Below, piece by piece: positions 12,181 through 23,340 of a DNA stretch of 64,000 nt. Within the stretch, counting starts at the first letter, position 1, and every line of letters begins with the position of its first letter. The notes under the pieces were generated by a model, which saw only the letters and a program-made list of their open reading frames with translations, did not search any database and was not told the DNA's origin. Position numbers and translations under genes: made by a program. This DNA comes from Epiperipatus broadwayi (Eukaryota > Onychophora > Udeonychophora > Euonychophora > Peripatidae). The stretch lies in NCBI GenBank assembly GCA_028023455.1, contig JAQFVV010012396.1:23535292-23599291 (forward strand). The letters run 5' to 3'.

Positions 12181-12226
12181 CCTCAGACTGATTTTGCTTC
12201 TGGTTTCCTCAATGAGGTGCTTGGAT
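12181..12226 (-). repeat. M1/hammerhead relic
   Basis: On the minus strand the order is ATCCAAG, CACCTCA, TTGAGGA, a short spacer, AAAAT, CA, GTC and TGAGG. The stem I arms CCTCA/TGAGG still pair, and the GTC triplet is kept. The core reads TTGAGGA in place of CTGATGA, so this is a decayed copy. Confidence 0.5.
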
Positions 12227-14549
12227 ATTCAAGCATTAGATTTAAAATACCAGGTCAAGCCCAGCCCTTTATCTAATGGTTAACTATTAAATAAAAAATC
12301 TGAAATTTCCAGACTTCCATATGTCTTCAAATCCAGTTATTGACAAGCTTATTAAATACATTTGTAATACAAGCTTATTAATTTAGATCATGTGATATAT
12401 GACTTGATTTCATTGCAATGATAATTGATTTAAAATTGGCATTATTATTTCAACCATATAAATCAATTACACATGGCATTCCTGTGCCCATTTCTATTGG
12501 TGATTATGAAGCTGTAACTAAGAATGTTTGTACAGGAATTAGAACAAAAAAATCTAATTCTGATATATATGAATAATATTATTAACTTCCTCATATTTTC
12601 ATCATATTTTTAGGCTTTAAAAGTTATTCTTGACTAGTTTACTATGATTTGTTATTATAATATAGTTTAAAAAAATTATATGGCATAGACCATTCATATA
12701 ATCAAAGTGCTTATTTCCATATGTACTGGTAATCCTCTTTCTTTTTTTTATAATTTCCATTATATCTTTTCTCCAGACATATATCTCTTAAAAGCTTCCT
12801 TTTAAAAGATTTTCAATCATTAATTAGTTCTCTTTTTCATGCAAATATTTTAATATATACAAAACATCTCTTTTCAATATGTTTATAGCAAATCACGTTA
12901 CATATTACTTGGATATTATTTACTTTTTTAAAAAATTTACTCAATGTTTGAATTCCCTCTGCATACCGTTTTGGTGAGAAGAAAAAGTATGGATGATTTC
13001 TAAAGCATCCAGAATATAATAGAGTACAAATTCATAATTTATCAGTGTTTTTTACTCAAGAATTTTTTAATTTCTTCAATAGTCGAATCTCATCCCAATA
13101 TTACATCACACATTTCAATGTCATCAATAGATTCAACCCCATTTTTTTTTTTTTAATTGCACTTCTCACCAAATAAAACAAATTTTAAGTTTCACTTTTT
13201 TCCTCCTGTGAAAATATTTATATTAGAGGAAGTTTAAAATTCTATATATATATTTATGATAGTACCTTTTGAGACATACCAGGATATCAGCAAATAGAAT
13301 CAATATATTTCAAATTCTAGTCATGCAAACTAAATATTTATTTTTTAATCAAGTGAAATCTGAACATCAATTAAACTATTATTTTCAAAGTTTTAAATGA
13401 TTTTTTACATAGCTAGTTTAATATCTTTAATTTGCCATACAAAATAAAATTATAATCACAAACTAAATCAGTATTCTGACTTACAGAATAATGAGAACTA
13501 ATAAAAGTTGCTCTTTCACCAAAATGTATACATTGGCCAACTTTTCAGTTTCTTTCTGTTATTTACCATATCAATTTCATTTCCCTGCCATTTGATACAA
13601 TAGAGATACATTTATATATAACCAATACTCACAAAATATTCAAACATAATTATTAATAATCTTTCTTCAGTAAACAATTGTAATCAAAAATTAATCTGTT
13701 GGAATATATAATCATACTTGAGTAAGAGTAGACTATAAATTGGATTTTTTCATTTCAGGTACTGGAATCATGCTTGGTTTCCTTCCTTCATCCCAAAATG
13801 CTCCCCTACTTAGTCAATATAACATGCATGCATAGTATTCATTGAATATTAATCATTACCCTTCCATGTCTTTTATACTGTTAACTATGTAAAAACATTT
13901 ATAGAATACAATAAAGTTAATATTAAAAGACAAACACTTATGTTTATTTTTATTTTTATTTTTACATTTTCTGTGCATTATTAAAACAAAGTAATTATAG
14001 CAGCACAGTTTCCATTATCTCTATCTCACTTGACAGTACACTTTCGTAAGTAATAATGGATTCTAGATGATAGTAGTTAATTAATTCTTATTTAGTCTAG
14101 CTCTAACCAATATCCCAAGGCTAATTTTAAGCATATGGCTAGATCTTAAAACTCATGCCCCTTGACTTTTAGGATCTAATGTACTTTCTTTTCAATGGCT
14201 ATCATTAACTTTCTTTTACACTATCAAATAATTATTTCAAACTGGAAAATATATGAAAGATTTTAATGTAAATCAATTAGCTTATATAGTATAGATCTGA
14301 AACCAATTCAGTTTCTATATATTATACCCTTAGTTTTTCAGTACCTATAGGCACATCTATCCTGTAGACAGAACTTGATATAAAGCAATGAAATATCACA
14401 TAATTCTATTACATAAATTCAGCTTACATATTGTTGTTTTAACAGCATAGTTTTTTATCATTTCTGTCCAGCTAACTTTATATTTTAGTAATTAATAATA
14501 AATACAAGATGATAGTGTTTAATAAATCTTTATATTCTGCTTTTCTATA

Positions 14550-14606
14550 CAATACTCTTAAGCTAATTTCAGGGTTATGATTTTCATTAGTGAATAGCTT
14601 TGGATC
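14550..14606 (-). repeat. M1/hammerhead relic
   Basis: On the minus strand the segment reads ATCCAAAGC, then TATTCA, CTAATGA, a spacer, GAAATTAGC and TTAAGAGTATTG. The block order matches M1 but several core bases are changed. Confidence 0.45.
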
Positions 14607-15360
14607 TTAGAACAATATACTCATATCTTTAGAAATAAATGCACCTTTCTTTCAACTGCCACCATTTATTTCTTTTATACTATCAAACTATAAGACCAAA
14701 CTAAAATACATGTTTTATTTATAATACAGTATGTGATGATTTATAATTTACTCCCTGCAATATCCATAGATGCAGATGATTTAAATCAATAGAGTTGGAC
14801 ACAATCAGATTAATAGAGAAATCTTGAACTCGTATATATCTTCAAACAATTAGCTGTTGATCTAAATAAGACCTTACTTAAGAACACAATATCATATAAT
14901 TCCTAATCAACTTACTAATTAGGTTCTTACCTGTATTTTCTATTTTACAAATACAGACATAAATATCCATGGTCTAACTCAGAAGATTGATCTCTTCATC
15001 ATGAGGCCCAATTAATAGTCATGCAAATCTAAAAAATATTCAGTATTCATATATTGCTATCTTTGTTTTTTTTTAATAACATCATGCATATCTATATGTA
15101 AGTTGAAGTTGTGGTAATTTATTGGTTTATACAAAATTCTGGCCACAGAATAGATGTGCATATTGTTATTAAAAAAACTAAGAACACCATATTGTATAGA
15201 AACTGAACTAGTTTCATATCTATATGTCCATATAAGCTAGTTGTTTTAATTTGAAAATATGTATATATTTTTCAGTTAGTTTGATAATATAAAAAAGATC
15301 AATGATAGCAACAAGAAGGAATATGTATTAGTTTCTAAAAAATAAGATGCACTGTTACAA

Positions 15361-15419
15361 GATTCAAAACTCCTCATTGATGCAACCATAATCTTGAAAT
15401 TAGTTTGAGGATATTAGAT
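15361..15419 (+). repeat. M1/hammerhead relic with stem I preserved
   Basis: The plus strand has TCCTCA and TGAGGA in the correct spacing, with GAAATTAGTT between them. The core reads TTGATGC in place of CTGATGA and the triplet is GTT in place of GTC. It is an old copy. Confidence 0.55.
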
Positions 15420-17086
15420 AAGGCATCATAGAGTATGGATTTTTTAAACACTACCATCTGATATCTATTATTACTTAGTAAAGCATACAGTAATTAGCAT
15501 ATAGATAATGAAAAACTATGTTATTAAAACTACAATATGGATGTTAAAGTCATATGATGGAGACATGATATTTTACTGTTTCAAAATAATTGTTCTTATT
15601 ACTATTATTTATTTTATTCTATAACATCCACACACTTTATTTGTTTGTTGCTATAATATAAGTATGACAAATTAACAATCATATACTTTTATAGTTGGAT
15701 TTTTTTTTTTGTTTTAAACAATAAGTTTGCATACTTAATAATATTATCCAAAAATGTAACAATAAAGAACTAATTGTTTCAAATGTTTTTAGAAGGAGAA
15801 AATGTTTAACTTGATTTAAAAAGTCTTTAGATATACGTTCTATGTATAGAATCTCTTTTGAATCTTATCTAAAAAGAAGCCAATTACATCATATGATTGT
15901 ATCATATGCTGTTTTAAGAATGAGGTATCATAATATAAAAAAATGTTTCCAGTAATTTTATAATTTTAGCATATACATCTGCTTATATTTCATTTAATAA
16001 ACTTTATGAGGAAAACCTAAGTAAAATTAACTCTCTACCTAAGCATTAAACGTCTCAATCTGATGATATATAAGTTTCATGTTTTTGGTTACATTTTTAA
16101 GTGGAGTCCAAAAAAAACTAAATCTCCGCCAAACATTTACATTAGCTATGTATCAAACTAAAAGTTTAAGAATGAAATGATTTTATGTCAATAATTCTAG
16201 AACACAAAAATTGCCTGACATGGTAAAATAACATAAAAATCCAAACATTGTTTTCTTAGATAATCGAATAAGAAAAGAATGTATTTTAAGATACAATTCT
16301 ATTTATATATAACTCAAATGATTCATATATAAAAATTTATCCAATGCACAGATATAATCCAATACGATGTGTATATATATATGTTCCATAAAGATCAATT
16401 TATATAAAACTAAATGATTCAATTTAAACTTGATTTATGTTTGAGTCAGATTTCTTTTCAAATGTTTATCTGCATCTTAATGTTTAGCTGGATCTTTAAA
16501 TAGTTTTTCAGACAGATATTATTAAAACGCCTTCCATAAAAAAAGATTAAGATTACTGAACATCTGTTCAGTAGCTCAAAGTCTAAAGTCATTTTATTAA
16601 TATTTAACGTTTTATTTATCTTAAATCTAATATCTTATGTGTTAATGACTTGAACATTTTAAGCTTTATTTTAAATTATTGTTTAAAATTTTATTGTTTG
16701 TAATCAAGTAATTTTTTTATTTATTAACCGTTGTACATTTTTATAATAAAAAAAACGTTTAACTATTTATTTTCACAAAATACATAAAATATATTTATAG
16801 CTGATCAATAATTTCTTAAGGGATAACCATGTACACATAGAGATTAAATAAACACAATCATCTAGCATCTATTTATTACTTAAACTTACAATAAATGACA
16901 GGCATGAAATATAAATATAACCTAATAAATGATCACATGAATATCTTACATATTGATGTTTTAATAGCATATGGCTTAATCTTTTTGTCTCTTACAGTAA
17001 GCTTTAGGAAGCAATGATAGTTGGTAGATAATAATGCTTAATAAGTCCCTATCCTGTACTTTCCTGTCCAAAATTCCCAGATTAGT

Positions 17087-17143
17087 TTTAAGCTTATGGG
17101 TTACATTGGTGTGGAGCATTGGATCTTAAAAATTTAAAGTGAC
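17087..17143 (-). repeat. M1/hammerhead relic
   Basis: The AGATTAGTTTTAAGCTTATGG block and the following GGAGCATTGGATCT block match the M1 left arm with many substitutions. GGGATCTAATGTATTTTGC downstream also matches the M1 interior. Confidence 0.45.
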
Positions 17144-17790
17144 CTTGGGATCTAATGTATTTTGCTTCTAGCTCCTATGATTTATCTCTAAAAATCTATG
17201 GCAATATTGTGTTTAGTTTTGGTGGTTTAAGGTTTTAATCACTATGTAATCAACCTACAAATTGAAAGCATAGTTATAACTCATAATCATAAGTCTTTTT
17301 ATAACTTGTTCAATCAATATTTCAGTATGCTCCACTGTACTAAAACCACTTTTAAATTCAGGTTATATATATATTCTTTCCAGCAATTAATATTATATAA
17401 TGCATTGAGATTAATACTCCAACTTTGGTTTAGTAAATAAATAAACAACTCTCAATCCAATGGACAAGATAAAATTTTCTGAAGAAATACCAGGCCACCT
17501 TTTCCCTTCACCCCAATTTATATAGAGATACTAATCTTCAGTGCTTTGGACAGAAAGCATGTAGATTTTAAATTAATGATATCACTTTATTAAAGCTATA
17601 TTTCAAATTATTTTATATCATTTAAATTGACATTCATAAGATTTTTCAATTTACTGATTATCAATACCAAATCAAATAACAAAATATATAAATATAAACT
17701 TTTCATCAGTTAATATTATATAATACATTGAGATTAATTAACATAATATAAAGCAATTTGAAATATAGATTAAATAAAGTAATATGATTG

Positions 17791-18122
17791 ATTAATAATA
17801 TGCTGATGCATTGCAGTGAAACTTTTTTATGTAATAACTTGTAGGCTTTTTTTATATATTCTAATTTGCATACTTAGTGCTTTCAGAGCCCTTGTTGCTC
17901 CATATTCATAGTCTTTTCAGATTATTAATTATATGTAAATGTATGCAAATTGCCTCCTATACAGTTTGCATACATTTGCATATAATTATTAATCTGAAAA
18001 GACTATGAATATGGAGCAACAAGGCTCTGAAAGCGCTAAGTCTGCAAATTAGAATATATTAAAAAAGCCTACAATTTATTACATAAAAAAGTTTCACCAC
18101 AATGCATCAGCATATTATTAAT
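17791..18122. repeat. M4 long inverted repeat, arms about 160 bp
   Basis: The arms run from ATTAATAATATGCTGATGCA at 17791 to its complement ending at 18122. They include paired blocks such as GTTGCTCCATATTCATAG and CTATGAATATGGAGCAAC. The central spacer near 17950-17965 is short. Pairing is close to perfect, so this is a young or homogenised palindrome. No coding capacity and no other copy in this window. Confidence 0.85.
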
Positions 18123-18887
18123 TACAAAGTGAATGTGAAATAAAAATTGTTATTACAATATGATTGATTTAAAATCTTCATCCATTTTCTCCAAAATGCT
18201 TAACATTAACTTTTATAGATAAATTAAAGTAAATAGAAAAAAAATGACCAATCTTTTTTTGTAAAAAAAAAAAAACTTATCTTGTGCTTTGGATTAAGAA
18301 TATTTCATTTACATAATAGACCAGTGTTGTAATATTAATTGTAATATATAACATTCATACATAATAAAAATAATAACATCAACAACAATAGCAATTCCTT
18401 ATTTATACATTTTGGGAAGAAACTCTTATTAATAATAAATAAAATATGCAACCTTGAATGAAACATTACAAAATCAAATCAGTAAAAAACAGAAAAACGA
18501 TATATTAATATAAAAACAAAAATACAAGATCTCAATTCTCAATCCCATTACTTATATGCTACAATTTATAAATTCACGTTTGGACAAACTTATCTTTGAC
18601 ATTTTTATTTAATAATAATTTCTTAAGCTTAATGCAATTTTAGTTTAGAATTTTAACTTTTGTAATCCTCAAAAGAATTTTCAAGAACAATTTAAAATTG
18701 TTTTACAAAAGAGTTGCCATTTGATGACGGATTTTGTCATCAAAAGAGACAACTATTTTAAAAATAACTTTTTACTTTTTATTTTTAACGAAAAAAAGTT
18801 GTGTTTTATAAAGTAGTCTTGATAGGATATATGAGTGCAAACTTTTTAGTTCAATCAATGATGCATATATATATATACTTGAACTCA
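18123..18887. other. AT-rich intergenic region
   Basis: No feature recognised apart from an A run at 18262-18274 and a short TGATGACG..TTTGTCATCA inverted repeat near 18722-18743. Confidence 0.4.
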
Positions 18888-19352
18888 GACTTTCATCCTT
18901 TCCATAGCCATTCAATCCATCTTATGCAACTGATACACATGACCATATGTGAAAAAGATAAATGATCTCCAACGTATGTATTTTGTGCTGAACCAGCATC
19001 ACCAGTTGAGATTACCATCTCAAACACACACACATATATATAATAACTATTCAGTTTATATTAAGAAAGCAAATCTTCAAACTTTAATGGACATGCTTCA
19101 ATCTTCTCATTCTCCGACTCTTCAGTTATGAATATCATTGAAAATCTGAGAATGAAAAGCTCAAAACTCTTGGTGATGCCAATATTATTGTCATATCCAT
19201 GTTGACCTTAAGTCAATTTGATCTCTCACATATAGAACTTTAATGTGTCCATTTAGTTATACATATATGTGGTCATGTGTATTAGTTGTATAAGATGAAT
19301 TGGATAGCTGTGGGAAGGTTGAAAGTCTGATTTCAAATCCCTTATAATTACA
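18888..19352. repeat. M5 repeat, copy 1 (tRNA-like SINE in an inverted arrangement)
   Basis: The left part (about 18888-19130) and the right part (about 19255-19352) correspond to the two arms of the better palindrome at 32020-32545. The right part carries GTGTATTAGTTGTATAAGAT followed about 40 bp later by ATTTCAAATCCC. This spacing resembles an A box and B box of a tRNA-derived SINE. The copy is diverged and the centre is rearranged. The open frame at 18949-19131 runs through repeat sequence and is not a gene. Confidence 0.6.
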
Positions 19353-19381
19353 TTAAGTTTGGTATAGATAATATACATGGA

Positions 19382-19386
<5 letters not shown>

Positions 19387-19438
<52 letters not shown>

Positions 19439-19444
19439 GATATA

Positions 19445-19480
<36 letters not shown>
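19387..19480. repeat. Compound (TA)n microsatellite
   Basis: Two long TA tracts (about 19387-19436 and 19449-19480) are split by a short ATGATATATTTA interruption. Confidence 0.95.
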
Positions 19481-19486
<6 letters not shown>

Positions 19487-19514
19487 GCATAAATTATTAA
19501 TGATAACAATCAAT

Positions 19515-20015
19515 TTGTATATTTAGTCTCAAACTTTGAATAATATATTTGTAAATATATTTAAGAATCTAATGAAAAGCAAGAGTTTATAATTTTCAAT
19601 ACATTAATTGCTATAATATACTGGATTTAAGACAGTAAATATTTGATTGTGGTAAGAATCACTAGATTTCCACCTAACCATTATTTTATATGTTATAGTA
19701 CTGTTTTCAATCTTTAATATAAATATGTTTTATAAAATTATATCACTTGTAGATAACATTTAAAAAGTAACAGTAAAATGTTATTTAATTTTTTCTTCTA
19801 TAATTTGTTCTAACCATGGAAATTTATTGATAATAATTCATGATAAGGTGAACAATTTAAATAACAAACAACACATTCTGGTAATAGCATCATATTAAAA
19901 AACATTCAAGCTAATTTTACACTCATCTTTAAGTATTTATGATTTTAAGGTAATGTTTTTCAATTGAATTGTAAATTATCTTATTATTTTATATGTTCAT
20001 TATTATTTTGGGTAC
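19515..20015. other. AT-rich intergenic region
   Basis: No gene or repeat family recognised. Confidence 0.4.
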
Positions 20016-20055
20016 AATGAATGAATGAATGAATGAATGAATGAATGAATGAATG
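20016..20055. repeat. (ATGA)n tetranucleotide microsatellite
   Basis: About ten near-perfect ATGA units. Confidence 0.95.
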
Positions 20056-20873
20056 ATTCACTGCAAGTAAGATGGATTTGTATGTGAAATATATTGTCTA
20101 CACATAGAAAACAGACTTTCTTTTCATGAACTCCTGATTAAAGATAGCAAATTATAAACACACTTAAGAATGTTAATGTGGACTTTAGTATACAAAATAT
20201 CCACCCCCAAAAAAATGAAATAAGAATTTGTGTCTTTCAAAATAAATAAAAAAAATAGGTTTGAAGACTTCTATTTCTCAAAATAAAAAATTAATAAATA
20301 ATGTTGGCATTTATAAAATACTTCAAGTGGCAGGTGTACCTCCATAAAGTAATTTTTTCTTTATATAGGAAACAATAAAATTTCATTTAACATTCAAAGT
20401 ATATCAAAATAAATAAATAAATCTTCTACAAATTTATTGTTCAACTCAACATTGATATAATTATCCTTCAGAAAACGGATCATTTTTCTAATAATGCATG
20501 GCATGCACTCTAAAAGGTTATAGATACTTTTATTTTAAACTATATTGTAAATCAAACAACTTTTTGTAAAGGAAGTTTAAGGCTTATTACAATTACTATT
20601 AGGAGAGAAAAATTGTGTGTAAGCAATATTTACAAATTTCTCAATATAAATGGACCATATTCTCCTTTTCCAGATTTATATAAAACTTTTGTATTTACAG
20701 ATTTCAATTTTGATAGAAGGCTTTATACATATATATATTATTTAATGTTTTCACTAATATATGCTATAAATAAAATAGTTTTGTGTTAAACTATGTGTTA
20801 TTTTGCGTACTTCCCAACATTTTGAAAAATAGCATCCACCATTGTCAAGATTAACTTTTCAAAGAAAAACTTT
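20056..20873. other. AT-rich intergenic region
   Basis: No gene or repeat family recognised. Confidence 0.4.
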
Positions 20874-20985
20874 TAGGTCTCAAATAGTAATGATATTGAG
20901 GGTGAGGTAAAGAATAAGATTGAATATAACTACTTCACTTCAATCTCATTCTTTACCCCACACTCAATCTCGTTACTGAGATCTA
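20874..20985. repeat. Inverted repeat, arms about 47 bp
   Basis: GTCTCAAATAGTAATGATA on the left pairs imperfectly with the block ending in CTCGTTACTGAGATC on the right, and the GGTAAAGAATAAGATTGAA block pairs with TTCAATCTCATTCTTTACC. It lies 15 bp from the M1 copy that follows. Confidence 0.75.
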
Positions 20986-21000
20986 ATGGATTAATAATAA

Positions 21001-21263
21001 GCAAAGCAAAACTCCATATAGTAGTGCCACCTGTGCTAAACAGAGTAATCAGTGGATGCCAGAAGGCTTGTGCATAATATCCCTATCTAATGCCTACTCA
21101 TCCAATATCCCCAGACTAATTTCTGGCTTGTGGCCTTCATCAGTGAGGAGCTTTGGATCTGAGAGCACTCTGTTTAGCACAGGTGGCACTACTATATGGA
21201 GTTTTGCTTTGCTTTGTTTATAAACAATTATGTGTTAGTATTGGAGATGTGATCATGTGATGC
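21001..21263. mobile_element. M1 element, copy 2 (shortened palindrome)
   Basis: Arms of about 42 bp begin GCAAAGCAAAACTCCATATA at 21001 and end with its complement at 21212. The single internal block contains one intact-looking hammerhead motif at 21100-21158 (minus). The right outer terminus has GTGATCATGTGATGC, which matches the CATCACATGATCAC terminus of other copies. Both arms share private variants (CATATAGTAG, GCTAAACAGAG), so the arms have been homogenised or copied from each other. Confidence 0.85.
21100..21158 (-). ncRNA. Hammerhead ribozyme motif, type I-like (M1 copy 2)
   Basis: Minus strand: outer stem I ATCCAA/TTGGAT, inner stem I TCCTCA/TGGGGA with one G-U, core CTGATGA, stem II GGC-CACAA-GCC, GAAA, stem III of two pairs (A-U and U-G) around a TA loop, and a GTC triplet. 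All core boxes are intact. The A-A opposition at the base of stem II is the one departure from the usual G-C pair. Confidence 0.65.
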
Positions 21264-22149
21264 TTGCTGGTTTAAAGATTAATCATGTTAATTCTAATAT
21301 TCTCATGGACAAAAGAATTCATAGAATTATTTTCAGGAGTGTAATAAAAATATAATATGTACATAATTGATGTTGTCAACTTGTAAAATGAATGGATTTA
21401 AACAATAGTTATATTATGATGCCAAGCAAAGAGGAATACCCATTTGGACAAATAGAGAACAGAAATGAACTTTTAAATTTATGTTTCATTTCAACAAAAA
21501 ATTGTTTATTTCTCCCAATAACTAATATAAATCAATTCCTAATCACTCTTCGATTTCATATTTTTATATTTGAGTGTTATGCTGTTTCATATCTTGAATA
21601 GAATATTAATACAATCTCTTTATTTTTTTATTATAACAGGTTTAATAAATTTACAATAACATCTGCCAAGTAGCCAATTTCTCATAAGATATGGAAAAGA
21701 ATTCATTTTAAACTAGAACAAAAATAAAAGTGCTATTTTTTTTCAATTTTTGCCTATAAAAGATCTAACAATCATGTAAAAACAATAATTAAAAAGATCT
21801 AAAATTACTTCTTATAAGATTACTACTGCTATTGCTGCTATGGCTTCTAGATCCAATATTATTAAAATAACAAAGAACAACATTAGAGCTGAATTGAAAA
21901 TCATATCTTTGAGAGTATTTTTCAAATATCAATCTAGTAATACCTGTAGATGTTGGTCAACTTAAAATTGCCTTTGTTTGTCTTAAACTAAAATAGGTCT
22001 AAGGAGCACATAGCTTATATTCAGTAATATTAATACACAATTGATTCCAAATCTTGGCATAAAAATAAAACTATAGCAGTCTTAAAATCAAATACACCCA
22101 ACAATATCAAAAAAATATATCAATCAATATCATTAATATAAGTTTTATA
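21264..22149. other. AT-rich intergenic region upstream of LINE C
   Basis: A 69-codon frame at 21392-21601 has no family resemblance and no splice or promoter context. Some of the sequence after 21650 could be decayed 5' sequence of LINE C, but I cannot align it. Confidence 0.35.
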
Positions 22150-23340
22150 CAAGCTTACTAAAAGTATAATATTACTAAAAATATTGTGACCAAGAAGGAT
22201 CTGTTATTTTTTACAAATTATGTTGATATTGTCTTTCAAAATAAATTAAAAACTGATGTTATTTTTGTCAATCTAATCTCAGCATCTACTTCTATTGGGA
22301 AAAATAAGTGCTTTCTAAAAGTTTCTAAAATTTTTAAATACAAGAAATTAGGTTTTTTGCTCTCCAATAGAAAAATGTAAGTGAAACTAGATGATAATCA
22401 TAGTATATACAAAATTTTACAGTATAGTCTAATGCAGAATTCAGTTCTATCACTTATTTTACTTAATATTAATCAATGATATATTAGAAACAGAATGTAA
22501 AAAAATATATTAATGTTGATGATATTGCTTTAATTTTTTTTAATAAAACATTTTCCTAAAATACAAGTGTCTTAATAAAAATACAAATAGGTGTGAAATC
22601 TTTTTCAAGAACTGTGGGTCTAATTCCTAATGCAAGGCAGTCAGATAGTCCTATTTTTTATGTGAACAACAGGAAATCATCTTTAATCTGAATATAACAT
22701 TTTATAATGATAGACAAAAAATATGGTTAGATCAAAACTAATTTTCAAAAATAACTTCAAAAAGCTATATGGCAATACTTGGGGTTTGGATGCAAGTAAG
22801 TTATGGATACTTTTCTTAAACCTAACAAATTTTTCTGGTAAATGCTGTGCTTCAGTTGGGAAAAAAAGTCTGTAATAACTTCTGAATATTCAATTAAATA
22901 TTATCAAGAGAAATTTTACAGCATATTTATATATACTCCTCTGCAGTAGCTCTCTATACTTTTACATATTCTTCCACCAGATTTTAAAATTTATCTCTCA
23001 TATAAGAAGCTGTTAAATAGATTGGACTTTTGAATAACTCATGGCATAGTTTCATTACCTAAGACTTATCTCAAATCAGGATCCTTTTTTTAGATGTTCA
23101 ACCAAAAATCCACAATTAAAGAATTATTGTGTAAAAAATAAAATTCTTATGAGATTACAACCAATTTTTTTTTCAGATCCAGCAATAAATCCAGATGCAT
23201 TTACAATTAGTCGTATTAATATATTCAGGATAAACCATAGTCTCTGCTCTCATTTGCTTTCTATATGGAATTTAACATCTACTTACTTTTATAAATACAG
23301 ATCATATACAAAGCAAGAATGACATAGTCAATGAATGTTA
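22150..23340 (+). mobile_element. Decayed non-LTR retrotransposon, jockey/I-like (LINE C)
   Basis: Short conserved blocks appear in order on the plus strand with many stops and frameshifts. They are a palm motif A region (DVIFVNL at 22256), an SNRKM block, a motif B relic (SLMQNSVLSLILLN), an NDILETECKK block, and a motif C relic (NVDDIAL, about 22515). Further on come a KAIWQYLGFGC block (about 22765) and a C-terminal INIFRINHSLCSHLLSIWNL block (about 23216). The last two match the usual C-terminal regions of jockey/I-type ORF2 proteins. The motif B QG pair is lost and motif C reads VDD. The element is old and dead, and its ends are approximate. Confidence 0.75.
22186..22380 (+). pseudogene. 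LINE C reverse transcriptase motif A segment
   Basis: This is a 64-codon open piece covering the approach to and the region after RT motif A. It reads DVIFVNLISAS where functional enzymes have a VDLSAAYD-like motif, so the catalytic aspartate is replaced by N. The end of the piece (LLSNRKM) corresponds to the usual LLSNRKF block before motif B. It is a fragment of LINE C. Confidence 0.65.

Larger units (their letters stand above)
12080..17790. other. AT-rich intergenic region with several old M1 relics
   Basis: No gene is visible. Diverged pieces of the M1 family occur at 12181-12226, 14110-14180, 14550-14640, 15340-15450 and 17020-17180. They are recognised by the order of CCAATATCC, AGACTAATTT, GAGGAGC and TTGGATCT blocks. 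The best of these are listed separately. The remainder is unexplained AT-rich sequence. Confidence 0.5.

Noticed and set aside
17800-17830. CTGATG followed by GTGAAAC in M4, considered as a hammerhead
   Set aside because: There is no A9 after CTGATG, no stem II and no closing GTC triplet with stem I pairing.
19253-19513. Minus-strand frame rich in I and Y
   Set aside because: Most of it is the (TA)n tract and the rest is M5 repeat.
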